DNA of 64,000 bases, taken from positions 34,126,147 to 34,190,146 of the forward strand of contig NC_061797.1 of NCBI RefSeq assembly GCF_021462225.1, given 5' to 3'. A program made the translations under genes and the position numbers. How positions within the stretch are numbered: position 1 is the stretch's first letter; the number at the start of each line of letters is the position of its first letter. The notes beneath the pieces were generated by a model. That model did no database searches. It saw nothing but the letters and a program-made list of their open reading frames with translations, and was not told the DNA's origin. Positions 49,946-60,560 of the stretch are shown in pieces. Origin of the DNA: Girardinichthys multiradiatus (lineage: Eukaryota; Chordata; Actinopteri; Cyprinodontiformes; Goodeidae).

Positions 49946-51234
49946 TTTAATATATGGCCTCCATATATTCAGCCCTCACAAAAGTAGTAATCTTGTAATC
50001 TTGTAATATACAAAGTCTCTTAAATATTGTTCTTCAATTATTATTATTTTTTAGTTATGGCCAAAATTATTCTGTAAAATGTCCAGGGATAGTCGTTGTG
50101 GCTAGTGAGCCTGGAGTTAAAGTTACTATTATCTTTTGTGACCATGGTTATGCTGGGATATTTAACAGGGATAGACTGTGATCAAACAGAACTTTGCTTG
50201 CCTGCCTGCAAGTGTAAATGTGTGTGTTTGTGAGACAGATGAAGTTGTGAAGAAACATAATTACATACTCCAGTGATCTAGAGAATGGCAGAAGCACAGG
50301 CTTATTGATAACAGGATAATTATATATTCTCTCATCATGCTATTGTATGTGAGTGTGTATAGTTTATGTTTTAAAAGCTGAACTATATTAACAACTCATT
50401 AACAGTCATATATTTTTTGTGGCTGACCTTTGTGTTTTTGTCAGCGTAGAGATCAATGTGATTTTGGTGTTTGTGTGTATAGGACCTGCCATGTCATGCG
50501 TGACTGTGTATGACAGCATTAAAAGGGGGGGTTAAATTGCTGCATTAAGTTAGAACACTCTCGTAACAGATGCACCCTGGTCTCTTTTTTACACATAAAC
50601 TCATCATTCTTACACAGAAGACCATGTGTATTAGGAAGATTGACATCAATATAATTTCAAAGGCTGTTGTTATCATTCATTTTTCATCTCCACACCGCCT
50701 CAGTGATCTGCCTCCTACACCACCCCTTAGAAAGTATGGAATAGACACATGCATACACGTAATTGGACATGAACACCATTTTTTGCACTGATAATGAGAA
50801 ACCAAACAGACAACAGATGGACAAAGTGAAACCTATAAGCCAGGGCCATCATTATGTCTTAAAGCTAAGCCCTCAGCATGGCACTTATTCCTGTTGAGAA
50901 TGTTTTGAACTTCCACTGCTCTTTGGTTTCCACCAGTAATGAAAGTTTGTGTCCCTTTGTGTCTTTATTTGTTCCCTGTTGAGTTAGGGGATAGAATCTG
51001 AAGGAGGATGTCCGATTGGGCTATCACTAATCCCTTAACTACACAGCTGACCATGATTGGCCCTGACCATACAGAAAGAGATGCAGCCCGCAGGAGGCTG
51101 GAAAGATGATTGAATAGTTGGAGAACACCAATGGGCAGCTGCGACATGAAAGAACATGAAATGCCAGATGGTCTGGTGAAGGAGTAAATGTTTAGATCAA
51201 CATGAATAATACTACATTAAAGTAAATAAATGTG
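49946..51234. other. Spacer, nothing recognised
   Basis: No supported feature. Confidence 0.4.
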
Positions 51235-51480
51235 AATGTAGGTGAAGTTGAATAAATAATGTATCTGCAAACTCTTGAACCATGATTTCCAAATGAAATG
51301 CAAAATTTACTTCCATCTGAATGAAGGACATTTGGCCTCAGAACAACAGTCCAGTTATTAATTCTTCTTAGCCCAGGGAAGACCGTTGTAACATATGTAT
51401 AAGACTCTTGTGAGAAACTGTGCGCTGTGGCTCTTGATGTGCTGACTCCAGCTTCAGTCCACTCATAGTAAAGCTCCCCC
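51235..51480 (-). pseudogene. Tc1-like transposase fragment
   Basis: Minus strand, within a 136-codon frame (51192-51602). It reads [21 protein letters not shown], a stretch related to the DNA-binding linker of the intact transposase at 60561-61565. A shortened middle follows, then NNWTVV, a degraded [11 protein letters not shown] and GSRV around the first catalytic Asp. There are no ends and no C-terminus. It abuts the gypsy relic directly at about 51480, and the junction runs through one open frame by chance. Confidence 0.7.
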
Positions 51481-53840
51481 AAATTCTTGAATGGATTTTG
51501 CTTGACAATCCCCTCAAGGCTGCAGCTATCCCTGTTGCTGTTGCACCTTTTCCTATCACACTTTGGTAGGAAAGTGTGGCAGGAAATGGGCTCCGAAACC
51601 AAGGTGGGAGTGGAATGGGAAAACTGTCTGGAGAGAGCATCCGCCTTTGCATTCTTAGAACCAGGGCAATAGGCCAGACAATTATAGGACTCAATAAAAA
51701 GAGCCCAACGAGCCTGTCTGGGATTGAGTTGTTTGTCAGGATGTGTATAAGATTCTGATAATCAGTCCAGATATCGTTTGGTTCCTCGGCCCAAGTAGCC
51801 AGTGTCGTCACTCCTCTAAATCCCAGTGATTACCAGCAGCTCCCGATCCCCGACTCTATATTTCTGCTGGATGGGAGAGGACTTCCTTGAGAAGTAACTG
51901 CATGGATGGAGCCTCCCATCCAAACCTTATTGAGAAAGGAGAGCACCAGCACCCACATCGAAGGCATCAACCTCCACCACAGAAGGTTTAGTGGGGTTGG
52001 GATGGAACAATATTGGAGCTGTAGTGAACAAATGAATGAGGTGTTGAAACGCCTTTAAGGCCTCTGAAGAAAATTTAAACAGTCTATGCTGGTTAGCAGG
52101 TTTTGTGAGAGACGTTAAAGGGGCAACAACAGAGCTAAAGTCTCAAATAAAGCGCTGATAGAAGTTGGCAAATACCAAAAAGCTCTGCAGCTGCTTAAGG
52201 CTAGAAGGTTGAGGCCAATACGTAATGACTTAAACCTTTTTTGGATCGATGGCCAAGCCATCTGAAGAGATAGTGAAACAGAGGAAGTATGTTTAGTGCC
52301 GGTGGAAGGCACATTTCTCTAGTTTACAGAACAACTGGTGCTCGAGCAGTGTATTAAGCACCGATCTGACATGGTGCACATGATTATCTTCTGATCAGGA
52401 GTAGATCAGGATATCGTCCAAGTAGACAAAGCACCACCGACCAAACATATTTCAGAGAACGCCATTGACAAGGTGCTGGTAGATAGCAGGACTGTTGCAA
52501 AGGCTGAAAGGCATCACCAAGTATTCCCAATGAAAGTTATGAGTGATAAAGGCCATCTTTATCACCCTTAGCAGCAGTCAGGGAGGTGGAGGGTCAGATA
52601 AAACTCTGCTGAATGGCCTCTTTGATGTACTCTTCCATGGCCTTGTTTTCCTCGGAGGACAGGGAAAACAGATGCCCACGGGTTGGTACATATCCAGGGA
52701 GAAGTTCGATGGCCATGTCATAGGGGTGATGTAGTGGAAGGATAGAGACCCTCTTCTTACTAAATCTTTAAAAAGATTGCAGTAGATGGGAGGAATCTTT
52801 TTCACATCGATGGTTTGCAGGAGCTGGGATTCTGTGCAACACAATCTGTTTTAGGGAATAAAACAACAAAATGGGCAGCTAGGGCCCCAGTTGAGGATTT
52901 GACATGAAGAGTAGGAGACATGGGGATCCTATCTAGAGAACCAATGGTAGCCCAAGATGAGGGGGGAAGACACGGTGGAGACAGAGAAATTGGATCTCTT
53001 CCAGATGATCCCCTATAAACATTTGTATAAGCTGAGTTTGGTGTTGGATGGGGTAAAAGGTAAATGGCCTGCACTAGTAAAGCGCATTATCAAGTCCCCA
53101 GAGACCCCAAAGCGCTTTGCACTACAGTCAGTCATCCACTCATTCATACACTGACAGTTGTAAGCTACAATTTAGCCACAGTTGCCCTGGGGCAGACTGA
53201 CAGAAGCGAGGCTGCCATACAATCAGCGCCACTGGACCCTCTGACCACCATCAGCAGGCAAGGCAAGTGTAGTGTCTTGCCCATGGACACAACGACTGAG
53301 ATGGACAGAGCGGAAGTTCAAACCGTCAACCCAACAGGATGTACTCCTACCACCTCAGCCACAGTTGCCCCCAAGGTTGGTAGGGCTGAAGAGAATGCCT
53401 GTCAACAGAATTAACAGGGATAACACGGTGCACTGAGGTCAAGATGATCTCCAGTTGAGAAATCAGAGTCTGGTTTATAAAGTTCTCAGCCACACCTGCA
53501 TCCAGGAGAGCCTCAACGGGAAACTTTGTGTCCCAGCTGAAAAACTACCTGAAGCAAAAAACACGAGTGGTTCATGGGAGAAGTGGAGCCAGGTAGGAAT
53601 GCCCCAAGACCTACCTGCTCTCATTATTTTGCGGACACAAGGTACACTGATGGTGACAATGTGTGGCCGATCCACAGGAGGCACACAGGCATTCACACCA
53701 GCCCTGTTCCTATTCTTCTTTGGACAATCTCCCTAGCTGCATTGGCTACTCTGTTGGCAGACACGAAGGAAGAATCAGAGCTCATGACATGAGGGAATAA
53801 TGTCTGAGCCGAATTTCGAACTATATGCGTTTTTTGCTTT
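51481..53840 (-). pseudogene. Ty3/gypsy gag-pro-pol relic
   Basis: Read on the minus strand from 53840 downward. A gag-like tail comes first. The protease has LLDAGVAENFI (about 53475-53510), where families have D-S/T-G, so the active site is altered. After a SINE insertion (53058-53376) come LPLHHPYDMAIEL.PG and EYIKEAIQQ (about 52720-52610) and the reverse transcriptase: [19 protein letters not shown] and FVYLDDILIYS (about 52400-52440). A connection domain, AL.AFQHLIHLFTTAPIL.HP and VVEVDAFD.GAGALLSQ, follows. RNase H is WTDYQNL and [17 protein letters not shown] (about 51770-51650). Stops, frameshifts and a deletion of about 60 residues before the RT motif make it inactive. Integrase is missing, and no LTR is attached. 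Confidence 0.85.
53058..53376 (-). mobile_element. tRNA-derived SINE (third family) in gypsy pol
   Basis: On the minus strand it begins gggggcaactgtggctgagg. An A-box-like tggctgaggtgg and a B-box-like ggtttgaacttcc follow, then a body with tcagtctgccccagggcaac. It ends near ccaaagcgctttgcac (plus strand) and ggtaaatggcctgc. It separates the protease and reverse transcriptase parts of the gypsy relic, so it inserted after that element. Confidence 0.7.
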
Positions 53841-53844
53841 CCCT

Positions 53845-54183
53845 GGGGCTGCACGGTGGCACAGTTGGTAGCACTGTTGCTTTGCGGTGAGAAGGTCCTG
53901 CGTTCAAATCTTTCAGCGTGGAGTTTCCATATTCTCCCTGTGCATGTGTGGGTTCTCTCTGGGTATTCTGGCTTCCTCCCACAGTCCAAAAACTTTTAGG
54001 TTAACTGTTCTCTCAAAATTGCCCTTAGCTATTGATGAGTGTGTGCATGATTGTTTGTCCTGGGTGTCTCTGTGTTGCCCCACAATGGACTGACAACCTG
54101 TTGAGGGTGTACCCTTTTTTTCGGCTGTAGTCCGCCGGAGATAGGCACCAGCTCCCCCGCAACCCTGTATGAAAGAAGCAGGT
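53845..54183 (+). mobile_element. tRNA-derived SINE, main family
   Basis: Starts ggggctgcacggtggcacag. The A box tggcacagttgg is at 53857-53868, and a damaged B box (gcgttcaaatc) is near 53903. The body carries ccctgtgcatgtgtggg and cctcccacagtccaaaaac. The end is degraded at ccccgcaaccctgtatg. It sits between the gypsy relic and a Tc1 relic, and its antisense frame is fused to the Tc1 frame by chance. Confidence 0.85.
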
Positions 54184-54680
54184 ACAGTTCTGGTGGAAAC
54201 AGGAGAGTTGAGGTGCACATTTAATTCTGCCGTGATTTGGGCAGCCGTGGTTTTATGTTTTTTGGATACAATCCGGGTTAGCACCCGAACATCCCTTTCA
54301 GACAGCTTCCTCTTGCGTCCACAGTTAATCCTGTTGGATGTGGTTTGTCCTTCTTGGTGGTATGCTGACATTACCCTGGATACCGTGGCTCTTGATACAT
54401 CACAAAGACTTGCTGTCTTGGTCACAGATGCGCCAGCAAGACGTGCACCAACAATTTGTCCTCTTTTGAACTCTGGTATGTCACCCATAATGTTGTGTGC
54501 ATTTCAATATTTTGAGCAAAACTGTGCTCTTACCCTGCTAATTGAACCTTCACACTCTGCTCTTACTGGGGCAATGTGCAATCAATGAAGACTGGCTACC
54601 AGGCTGGTCCAATTTAGCCATGAAACCTCCCACATTAAAATGACAGGTGTTTCAGTTTCATTGTCCAACCCCTGTAGAAA
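54184..54680 (-). pseudogene. Tc1-like relic, 5' end and DNA-binding domain
   Basis: On the minus strand the terminal repeat begins caggggttggacaatgaaac near 54678. The start codon is at 54488, MGDIPEFKRGQIVGARLAG. A helix-turn-helix (SVTKTASLCDVSRATVSRVM) follows, then CGRKRKLSERD, an AT-hook-like linker, and TTAAQITAELN up to about residue 106. There the SINE starts. The 191-codon open frame 53913-54488 therefore mixes Tc1 N-terminus with antisense SINE. The catalytic domain is absent. This half looks little decayed. Confidence 0.85.
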
Positions 54681-54975
54681 CATACTTCTAGGGTATTATC
54701 TTGTATTATCTTTGTCCTTTTTTCTCTCCTCTATTCTTATTTTCTTCTCTCCCTTTTTTTCTTCTTTTTTTTCCTTTTCATCTCTATCTCCATGTTCATT
54801 GCATTTAAAATAATTCCAAAGCAATTTCAAATAAAGTTTTTTATATATATCAAGTGGAGCCATATAGCTGTCTAATTAAATAAGCTATAGTGCTCAACTC
54901 TGTTGGGCTTCTTCTTGGCACTCAGACAACAATTCTGAGTGCTACTCTGCCGGACAGGACACATTAAAAAACTGT

Positions 54976-54983
54976 TATGTATG

Positions 54984-55026
<43 letters not shown>

Positions 55027-55068
55027 TTTCTTTTTTTTTTTTTTATGTACATATATATGTACATAGAA

Positions 55069-55114
<46 letters not shown>
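54976..55114. repeat. Compound (TA)n / T-run / (TA)n repeat
   Basis: Two TA tracts (54976-55018 and 55072-55114) flank a T-rich stretch (55017-55044). The right tract runs directly into the Tc1 terminal repeat that follows. Confidence 0.93.
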
Positions 55115-55117
<3 letters not shown>

Positions 55118-56603
55118 ATACACTGCCGATTTTAGCAGGTTTTCCCACTTGCAAAGCTACTGTGAGTGACGGAATCTAAAACAAAAATCCATAAAATCAC
55201 ATTAGGTGATTTTTAAGTAATTAATTTACATTTTATTGAATGAGATAAGTCTTTGATCACCAAACAACCAGTAATAATTCTGTCCCTCACAAGCCTGTTA
55301 GTTCTTCTTTAAGAAGCCCTTCTGTTCTCCACTCATTACCTGTATTAACTGCACTTGTTTGAACTTGTTATTTCTATAAAATACACCTGTTTACATACTC
55401 AGTGAAACAAACTCCAACCTCTCCACAATGGCCAAGACCAGAGAACTGTGTAAGGACATCAGGGATAAAATAGTAGACCTGCATAAGGCTGGGATGGGCT
55501 ACAAGAAAACAGCCAAGCAGCTTAGTGAGAAGGAGCAATTAAAAGAAAATGGAAGAAGTTCAAGATGATGGTCAGTCTCCCTAGGTCTGGGGCTTCATGC
55601 AAGATCACCTTGTGAGGCATTAATGATCAGGTCAGGGATCAGCCCAGATCTACACGGCAGGAACTAGTCAATTACCTGAAGAGAGCTGGGACCACACTAT
55701 GCCACCATAGATTAAAATCCTGGAGCGCACACAAGGTCCCCTTGCTCAAGCCAACGCATGTCCAAGCCCGTCTGAAGTTTGCTAATGACCGTCTGGATTA
55801 TGTAAAGGAGGAATGGGAGAAGGTCATGTGGTCTGATGAGACAAAAGTAGAGCTTTTTGGTCTAAACTTCACTCGCCGTGTTTGGAGGGAGAAGAAGGAT
55901 TGAGTACAACCCCATGAACATCATTCCTACTGTGAAGCATGGAGGTGGAAACATCAGTTTTTGGGGATGCTTTTTTGCAAAGGGGACAGGATGACTGCAC
56001 CATAATGAGGGGAAGATGGATGGGGCCATGTATCAGGAGGTGTTAGCCAACAACCTCCTTCCCTCAGTAAGGGCACTGAAGATGGGTCGTGGCTGGGTCT
56101 TCCAGCACGATGACCCGAAGCACACAGCCATGGCAACTAAGGAATGGCTCGGTAAGAAGCAGCTCAAGGTCCTGGAGTGGCCTATCCAGTCTCCAGACCT
56201 GAACTCGATCAAAAATCTTTGGAGGGAGCTGAAAGTCCGCATTGCCCAGCGACAGCCCCAAAACCTGAAGGATCTGGAGAAGATCTGTATGGAGGAGTGG
56301 TCAACAAAATCCCTGCTGCAGTGTGTGCAAATGTCAAGATCTACAGAAAACCTCTGATATCTGTAATTGCAAACCAAGGTTTCTGTATCAAATATTAAGT
56401 TTTGTTTTTCTGATGTATCAAATACTTACACATGCAATAAAATGCAAATTAAAAATCACACAATGTGATTTTCTGGGTTTGTGTTTTAGATTCTGTCACA
56501 CAGTTGAAGAGTACCTATGATACAAATTTAGGACTTCTACATGTTTTGCAAGTGGGAAAACCTGCAAAATCAGCAGTGTATCAAATACTTGTTCTCCCCA
56601 CTG
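55112..56603 (+). mobile_element. Decayed Tc1-like transposon
   Basis: The right end closes ...caaatacttgttctccccactg at 56603, followed by TA. The left end has the matching tatttgatacactgccgatt but lacks the outer ~18 bases, where TA repeat is found instead. Both ends carry gcaggttttcccacttgcaaa. The total of about 1.5 kb is near full length. The gene inside is broken. Confidence 0.85.
55428..56357 (+). pseudogene. Tc1-like transposase, multiple lesions
   Basis: The start is at 55428: [22 protein letters not shown]. Readable parts include VQARLKFAND, KVMWSDETKVELFG (first Asp), RRVWREKKD with a following shift, [13 protein letters not shown] and FQHDDPKHT, where one residue of HDNDPKHT is missing. 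The 342-bp open frame 56016-56357 holds [11 protein letters not shown], with Lys in place of the catalytic Glu. Part of the DNA-binding region near 55540-55600 is deleted or frameshifted. It cannot encode active enzyme. Confidence 0.85.
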
Positions 56604-57390
56604 TATACATGAATTACACTTTCTGAAATGAGTCACAAAAATAGAACCATTTCTCTATATTCACATTTTTTAGCTGTACCTGCATCTACAGTGCCTTTCA
56701 AATTTCCTGTTTACATATTTTGTCACAAACTACAGTGGGCTTATTGGTATAGATGTTATGTGGCAGGTCAACACAAATTAGTAAGGAGAATTGTGAAGTA
56801 GAAGAAAATGATACCTGGTCTCAAAATTTTGTAAAAATAAAAAAATCCAAAAAGTGTGCAGAGCAAGGCACATTTCGATTCAGCCGCCTGAGTCAGTACT
56901 TGTAATTAGAGCTGCAAGCATCTACGAGCTTAGCAGATCTAGAGACTGAAATTCCTTTCCATTCCTTTACACATAATAGCTTAAGCTTAATTAACTTGAT
57001 AGATAGCATCTGTGAACTAAAATTTTGAAGTTTTGGCACAGATTCTGAATTAGATTTATATCTAATTAATTGCCCTAAAAAATTGTGTCATTAACATAAG
57101 AATATGATTTAAACTAAACCATTCATTTTAGCTCAGGCTGTGGGTTTTTGTCCCACTTAAAGGTGAATCTCCTCCCCAATCTCAAGTGTTCTCCAGCCTT
57201 TAACATTTTCCTATCAATTGTGAAAAGTTTCCTTTTCCCTACTGAAGATAGTCATAACCACAGGATGATGTTGCCACCACAATGTTTCATTGCAGAGATG
57301 GTGTGTTCAGTATAATGTGCCATGTCAATTTTCAACAAAACATTTTACATGTAGGCCAAACATTTTTATTTCATTCTCATCTGACCAGAA

Positions 57391-58073
57391 CATACTGAGC
57401 TCGCGAGGGGACTTGGGGGAATTTTTTTCTTTTGCGTCCCCAAGCAATACTTTTGCAGTCGCCTACAAAAGTTGTTAATCACCTTGAGAAAGCTGTGCAT
57501 TTTGGAAGAGCAGCACATATGAAAAACTGCTCACAAAACAAACAGCACTGATATGGCGTTGGTATGGTTTATTTGTCATATGCAGGTTAACATGCAGTCA
57601 ACAATGCAATTAAATGCTTAGGATAAGAATAACCATTCAAATCACTAAAAACAAAAGCACTAATGGTGTGCAACAAAACATTACACATCATACAGCAGCA
57701 ATAAGCAAATATTGCTTCTGCCATTTCAGATATGGTTTCGTGCAGTATTATTGTCCAGAGTTCAGTAGTTTGACAGCTGGTGGATAATAACTATCTTTAA
57801 GTTTGATTGAAGATCCTTTTATTCAAGGCCAATTTCAAAATAAAACTCAATAAATCTATAAATGGGTGTAATGTTTGTTCCATTTTTGCAGTTATGTGGT
57901 TTGAAAACTATCCCACAAAGTATTGCGAGATAACGCAAAGACTATTGCATGACAACGCTAAAAGTATTGCGTGGGAACGCAAAAGTATTGCGAGCAAACG
58001 CAAAAGTATTGGGTGGGGACGCAAAAGAAAAAAAAACAAAACATCCCCCATGTCCCTTCGAGGGCTCCGTAAG
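57391..58073. mobile_element. Inverted-repeat MITE with palindrome array
   Basis: The left end, catactgagctcgcgagggg, and the reverse complement of the right end, cttacggagccctcgaaggg, continue in parallel through acttggggg/acatggggg. Both then read cttttgcgtcccca..caatactttt. The left side has one tattgc/gcaa palindrome unit; the right side has five (57921-58027). The interior (~450 bp) is AT-rich with no coding potential. It interrupts the Tc1 element at gaccagaa|aacacct. A target duplication is not certain. I cannot assign a superfamily. Confidence 0.7.
57921..58027. repeat. Five tandem ~21-bp palindromic units
   Basis: Units start at 57921, 57943, 57965, 57986 and 58007, with the pattern tattgcgtgggaacgcaaaag. 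Each unit contains ttgcg...cgcaa, so each can fold on itself. The spacing is 21-22 bp, two helical turns. Such sub-terminal arrays often serve as transposase binding sites, which is inference here. Confidence 0.85.
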
Positions 58074-58590
58074 AACACCTACTTAAGTTGTTTTTTTTCT
58101 CTGCCCCCTACATAGCTTATGGCAAACTGCAAATGGGACTTCTTTTGGATTTCTTTTAACAATGGTTTTTTTCTAACCCTGCTTTAAACCTCTTCATAAC
58201 TTTATCCCTGACATGCCTAGGGTGTTTCATGGTCTGTTTTTTTAAAACCAATGTTTTCACAAAGCCTTCACACAACACATATTTATACAGAGAATACATT
58301 TCTTTCGGACTCTATTCACTAACTAGCCTTCTGAAGGCAGTTGGTTGCACTAGATTTTTTTTTTCGTAGGGACTGAATACAAATATATTGAAAAAGTTTT
58401 AGGTAAGACAAATATGAAAAAAATGAAAACTGTATATCCTTTTCTTTCAATTTTACAATGATGTACAACTCTGTTTTGGTTTTTCATATACAATCCCAAC
58501 AGAATGTATTGAGGTTTTTGGATGTAATGGGACAAAATGTGGGAAAGTTCATGGGGTGTGAATACTTTTCCAAATATGTGAATTTATGCT

Positions 58591-59487
58591 CTGATTACCA
58601 CAGGCTGTGCAATAGTCAAAATCTGTAAGAATGAAACCATAATTAGTATAAGCATGCTGCAGGTCCTCTCTGTTTTTAGTTCTCTCATCTGCACTTTCTT
58701 GCCTAAAGACATTCATGTCAGTTAAAGCAACGGAATGGGGGTGGTGGTTGTGGAGGGGGTTGGTGGTCAATCCTCTCCTGAAATCCCTTTGGAAAACTAC
58801 TCTGAATATCAGTTGCTCAGTTTTCAGCCGAAAGCCAGACCAACCCCATGCTGACCCTAAATACAACACCCAAAAAGTGTATTCATGTGCTCTTTTTTCA
58901 GGAGATGCTGTCATGAATAAACTGCTTATTATTTTTTTTATTATTCAGAAATGTATCTGCTCATAATATTATTCTCAATTTAACAGTTCTTTTTGATTAT
59001 TTTCCAGATTCCTTTCTGTGACAGCACAAGCATTGTATAAAAATGGATAGAATTAATACTGTCTGTTTCGAACTTTTAATGTGTTGAACAGGTCTAAATA
59101 TACAAATCAATATGAAAAAACAGTGGTTGGTGGGAATCCAAAAGGTCATAGAAATAATAACAGAAAAACTTAGGCAAAGTTTCAGAAGGATTTAAGTTTA
59201 TTTTAATATTTCTATGTGGTCTGTTTAAGAAGCTGTATCCCATTTGAGGCCATGGTTTAAAGATGGAGGTTACTGTCTGTACTGGCCATGTGAAAAAACG
59301 ATATAATACATCACATTAGACTAAATGGAACTAACTTTTATAAGAGCCTTCTTCTTGTTTATTTACTACATGGGTGTGTAAATACTTTCTGTATAAGATC
59401 ACAGTCCTGAAAGTAGTTTTTGTTTAACTGTTACAAACCAAAAAAGCCCAAACGTCAGATCCACACCCATCTAAAATCATTAAGGAA
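58591..59487. other. Spacer, nothing recognised
   Basis: No supported gene or repeat. Confidence 0.4.
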
Positions 59488-59870
59488 CATATAAAACTCA
59501 ATGTATTCATATAGCACCAATTCAAAACAAATTTCAACTCAAGACACTTTACAAGACAAACAGACGATTCCTGTAAAATAAATATAACCAAATCAGTCCA
59601 AGACATTCTAATCAAATATAAAGTGAAATTACATGCATTCCAGTTTAATACTAGTTATGATACTATATAATGCAGTCAATTCTATAATTTATTTAATCCA
59701 TTTATAATCATACTTAGTGAAAAGATATCTATTTAAGCAAACTCAACTGGTTGTGTTGGGTCATTGACTTTGGTGCAATCCATCCAGCTGAGCATATGGC
59801 GCCATACATATGGCGACAGTGGACACAAAGGGACAACTTCCTTTTAACAGACATAAAACCTAAGAAAATT
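59488..59870 (-). mobile_element. L2-type LINE 3' UTR fragment
   Basis: Antisense tail attcatatagcaccaattc at about 59503-59521, then caactcaagacactttacaa and, further on, ttggtgcaatccatccagctg and gacaacttccttttaacag. This is the same kind of 3' end as at about 42515-42895, in the opposite orientation. No coding part remains. Confidence 0.65.
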
Positions 59871-60285
59871 CTGTCAAAATAACTGATAGAAACCCATGCT
59901 ATGTAAAATTTTTTGGAGCATCTGAATGATTAGAAGGTGAAACCACACATCTGATCATAATTTAACGTGAGTTTGATTTGGTCATTAAGGAGAAAAGAAG
60001 TTATCAAATACATAGGAAAGTTCAGAAATGGGTAACATGAATTTTTACTAAACAAATATAAATTTTTTTGACTACAGGGTTTACTATATGACTTTTCATT
60101 GTTTTTAAGTAACCAAGGGTGAACAAGGCAGCGTGACAGCACAGTGATTTGCATTGTTACCTCACATTAAGGAGGTCCAAAACTTGCCTTGGCCCTTTGT
60201 GTGGAATTTGCATGTTCTTACATACATGCTTCCTTTTTTTTTTTCTTTCTTTTTACAGTTTCCTCCTACTATCTAAAATCATATA

Positions 60286-60518
60286 CAGGTCCTTCTCAAA
60301 ATATTAGCATATTGTGATAAAGTTCATTATTTTCATTAATGTAATGATGAAAATTTAACATTCATATATTTTAGATTCATTGCACACTAACTGAAATATT
60401 TCAGGTCTTTTATTGTCTTAATACGGATGATTTTGGCATATAGCTCATGAAAACCCAAAATCCCTATCTCACAAAATTAGCATATTTCATCCGACCAATA
60501 AAAGAAGTGTTTTTAATA
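60286..60518. repeat. Left terminal inverted repeat of the Tc1 element
   Basis: 233 bp, matching the reverse complement of 61660-61892 with four mismatches, all clustered between about 60324 and 60343. It contains an outer and an inner attagcatatt motif. Confidence 0.95.
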
Positions 60519-60560
60519 CAAAAAACGTCAATCTTCAAATAATCATGTACAGTTATGCAC

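Larger units (their letters stand above)
56690..58590 (-). mobile_element. Old Tc1-like element split by a MITE
   Basis: On the plus strand the left end starts at acagtgcctttcaaatttcc (~56690). The right end finishes at ...gtgtgaatacttttccaaat (~58575), both versions of the 'tgcaaggcactg' terminal family. The antisense transposase is readable as scattered blocks: near 56880-56960 (C-terminus), 57230-57390 (around the first catalytic Asp, 'ttctcatctgaccagaac') and 58115-58240 (N-terminal region, 'aaccctgctttaaacctcttc'). It is heavily mutated and interrupted by the 57391-58073 element. Confidence 0.7.
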
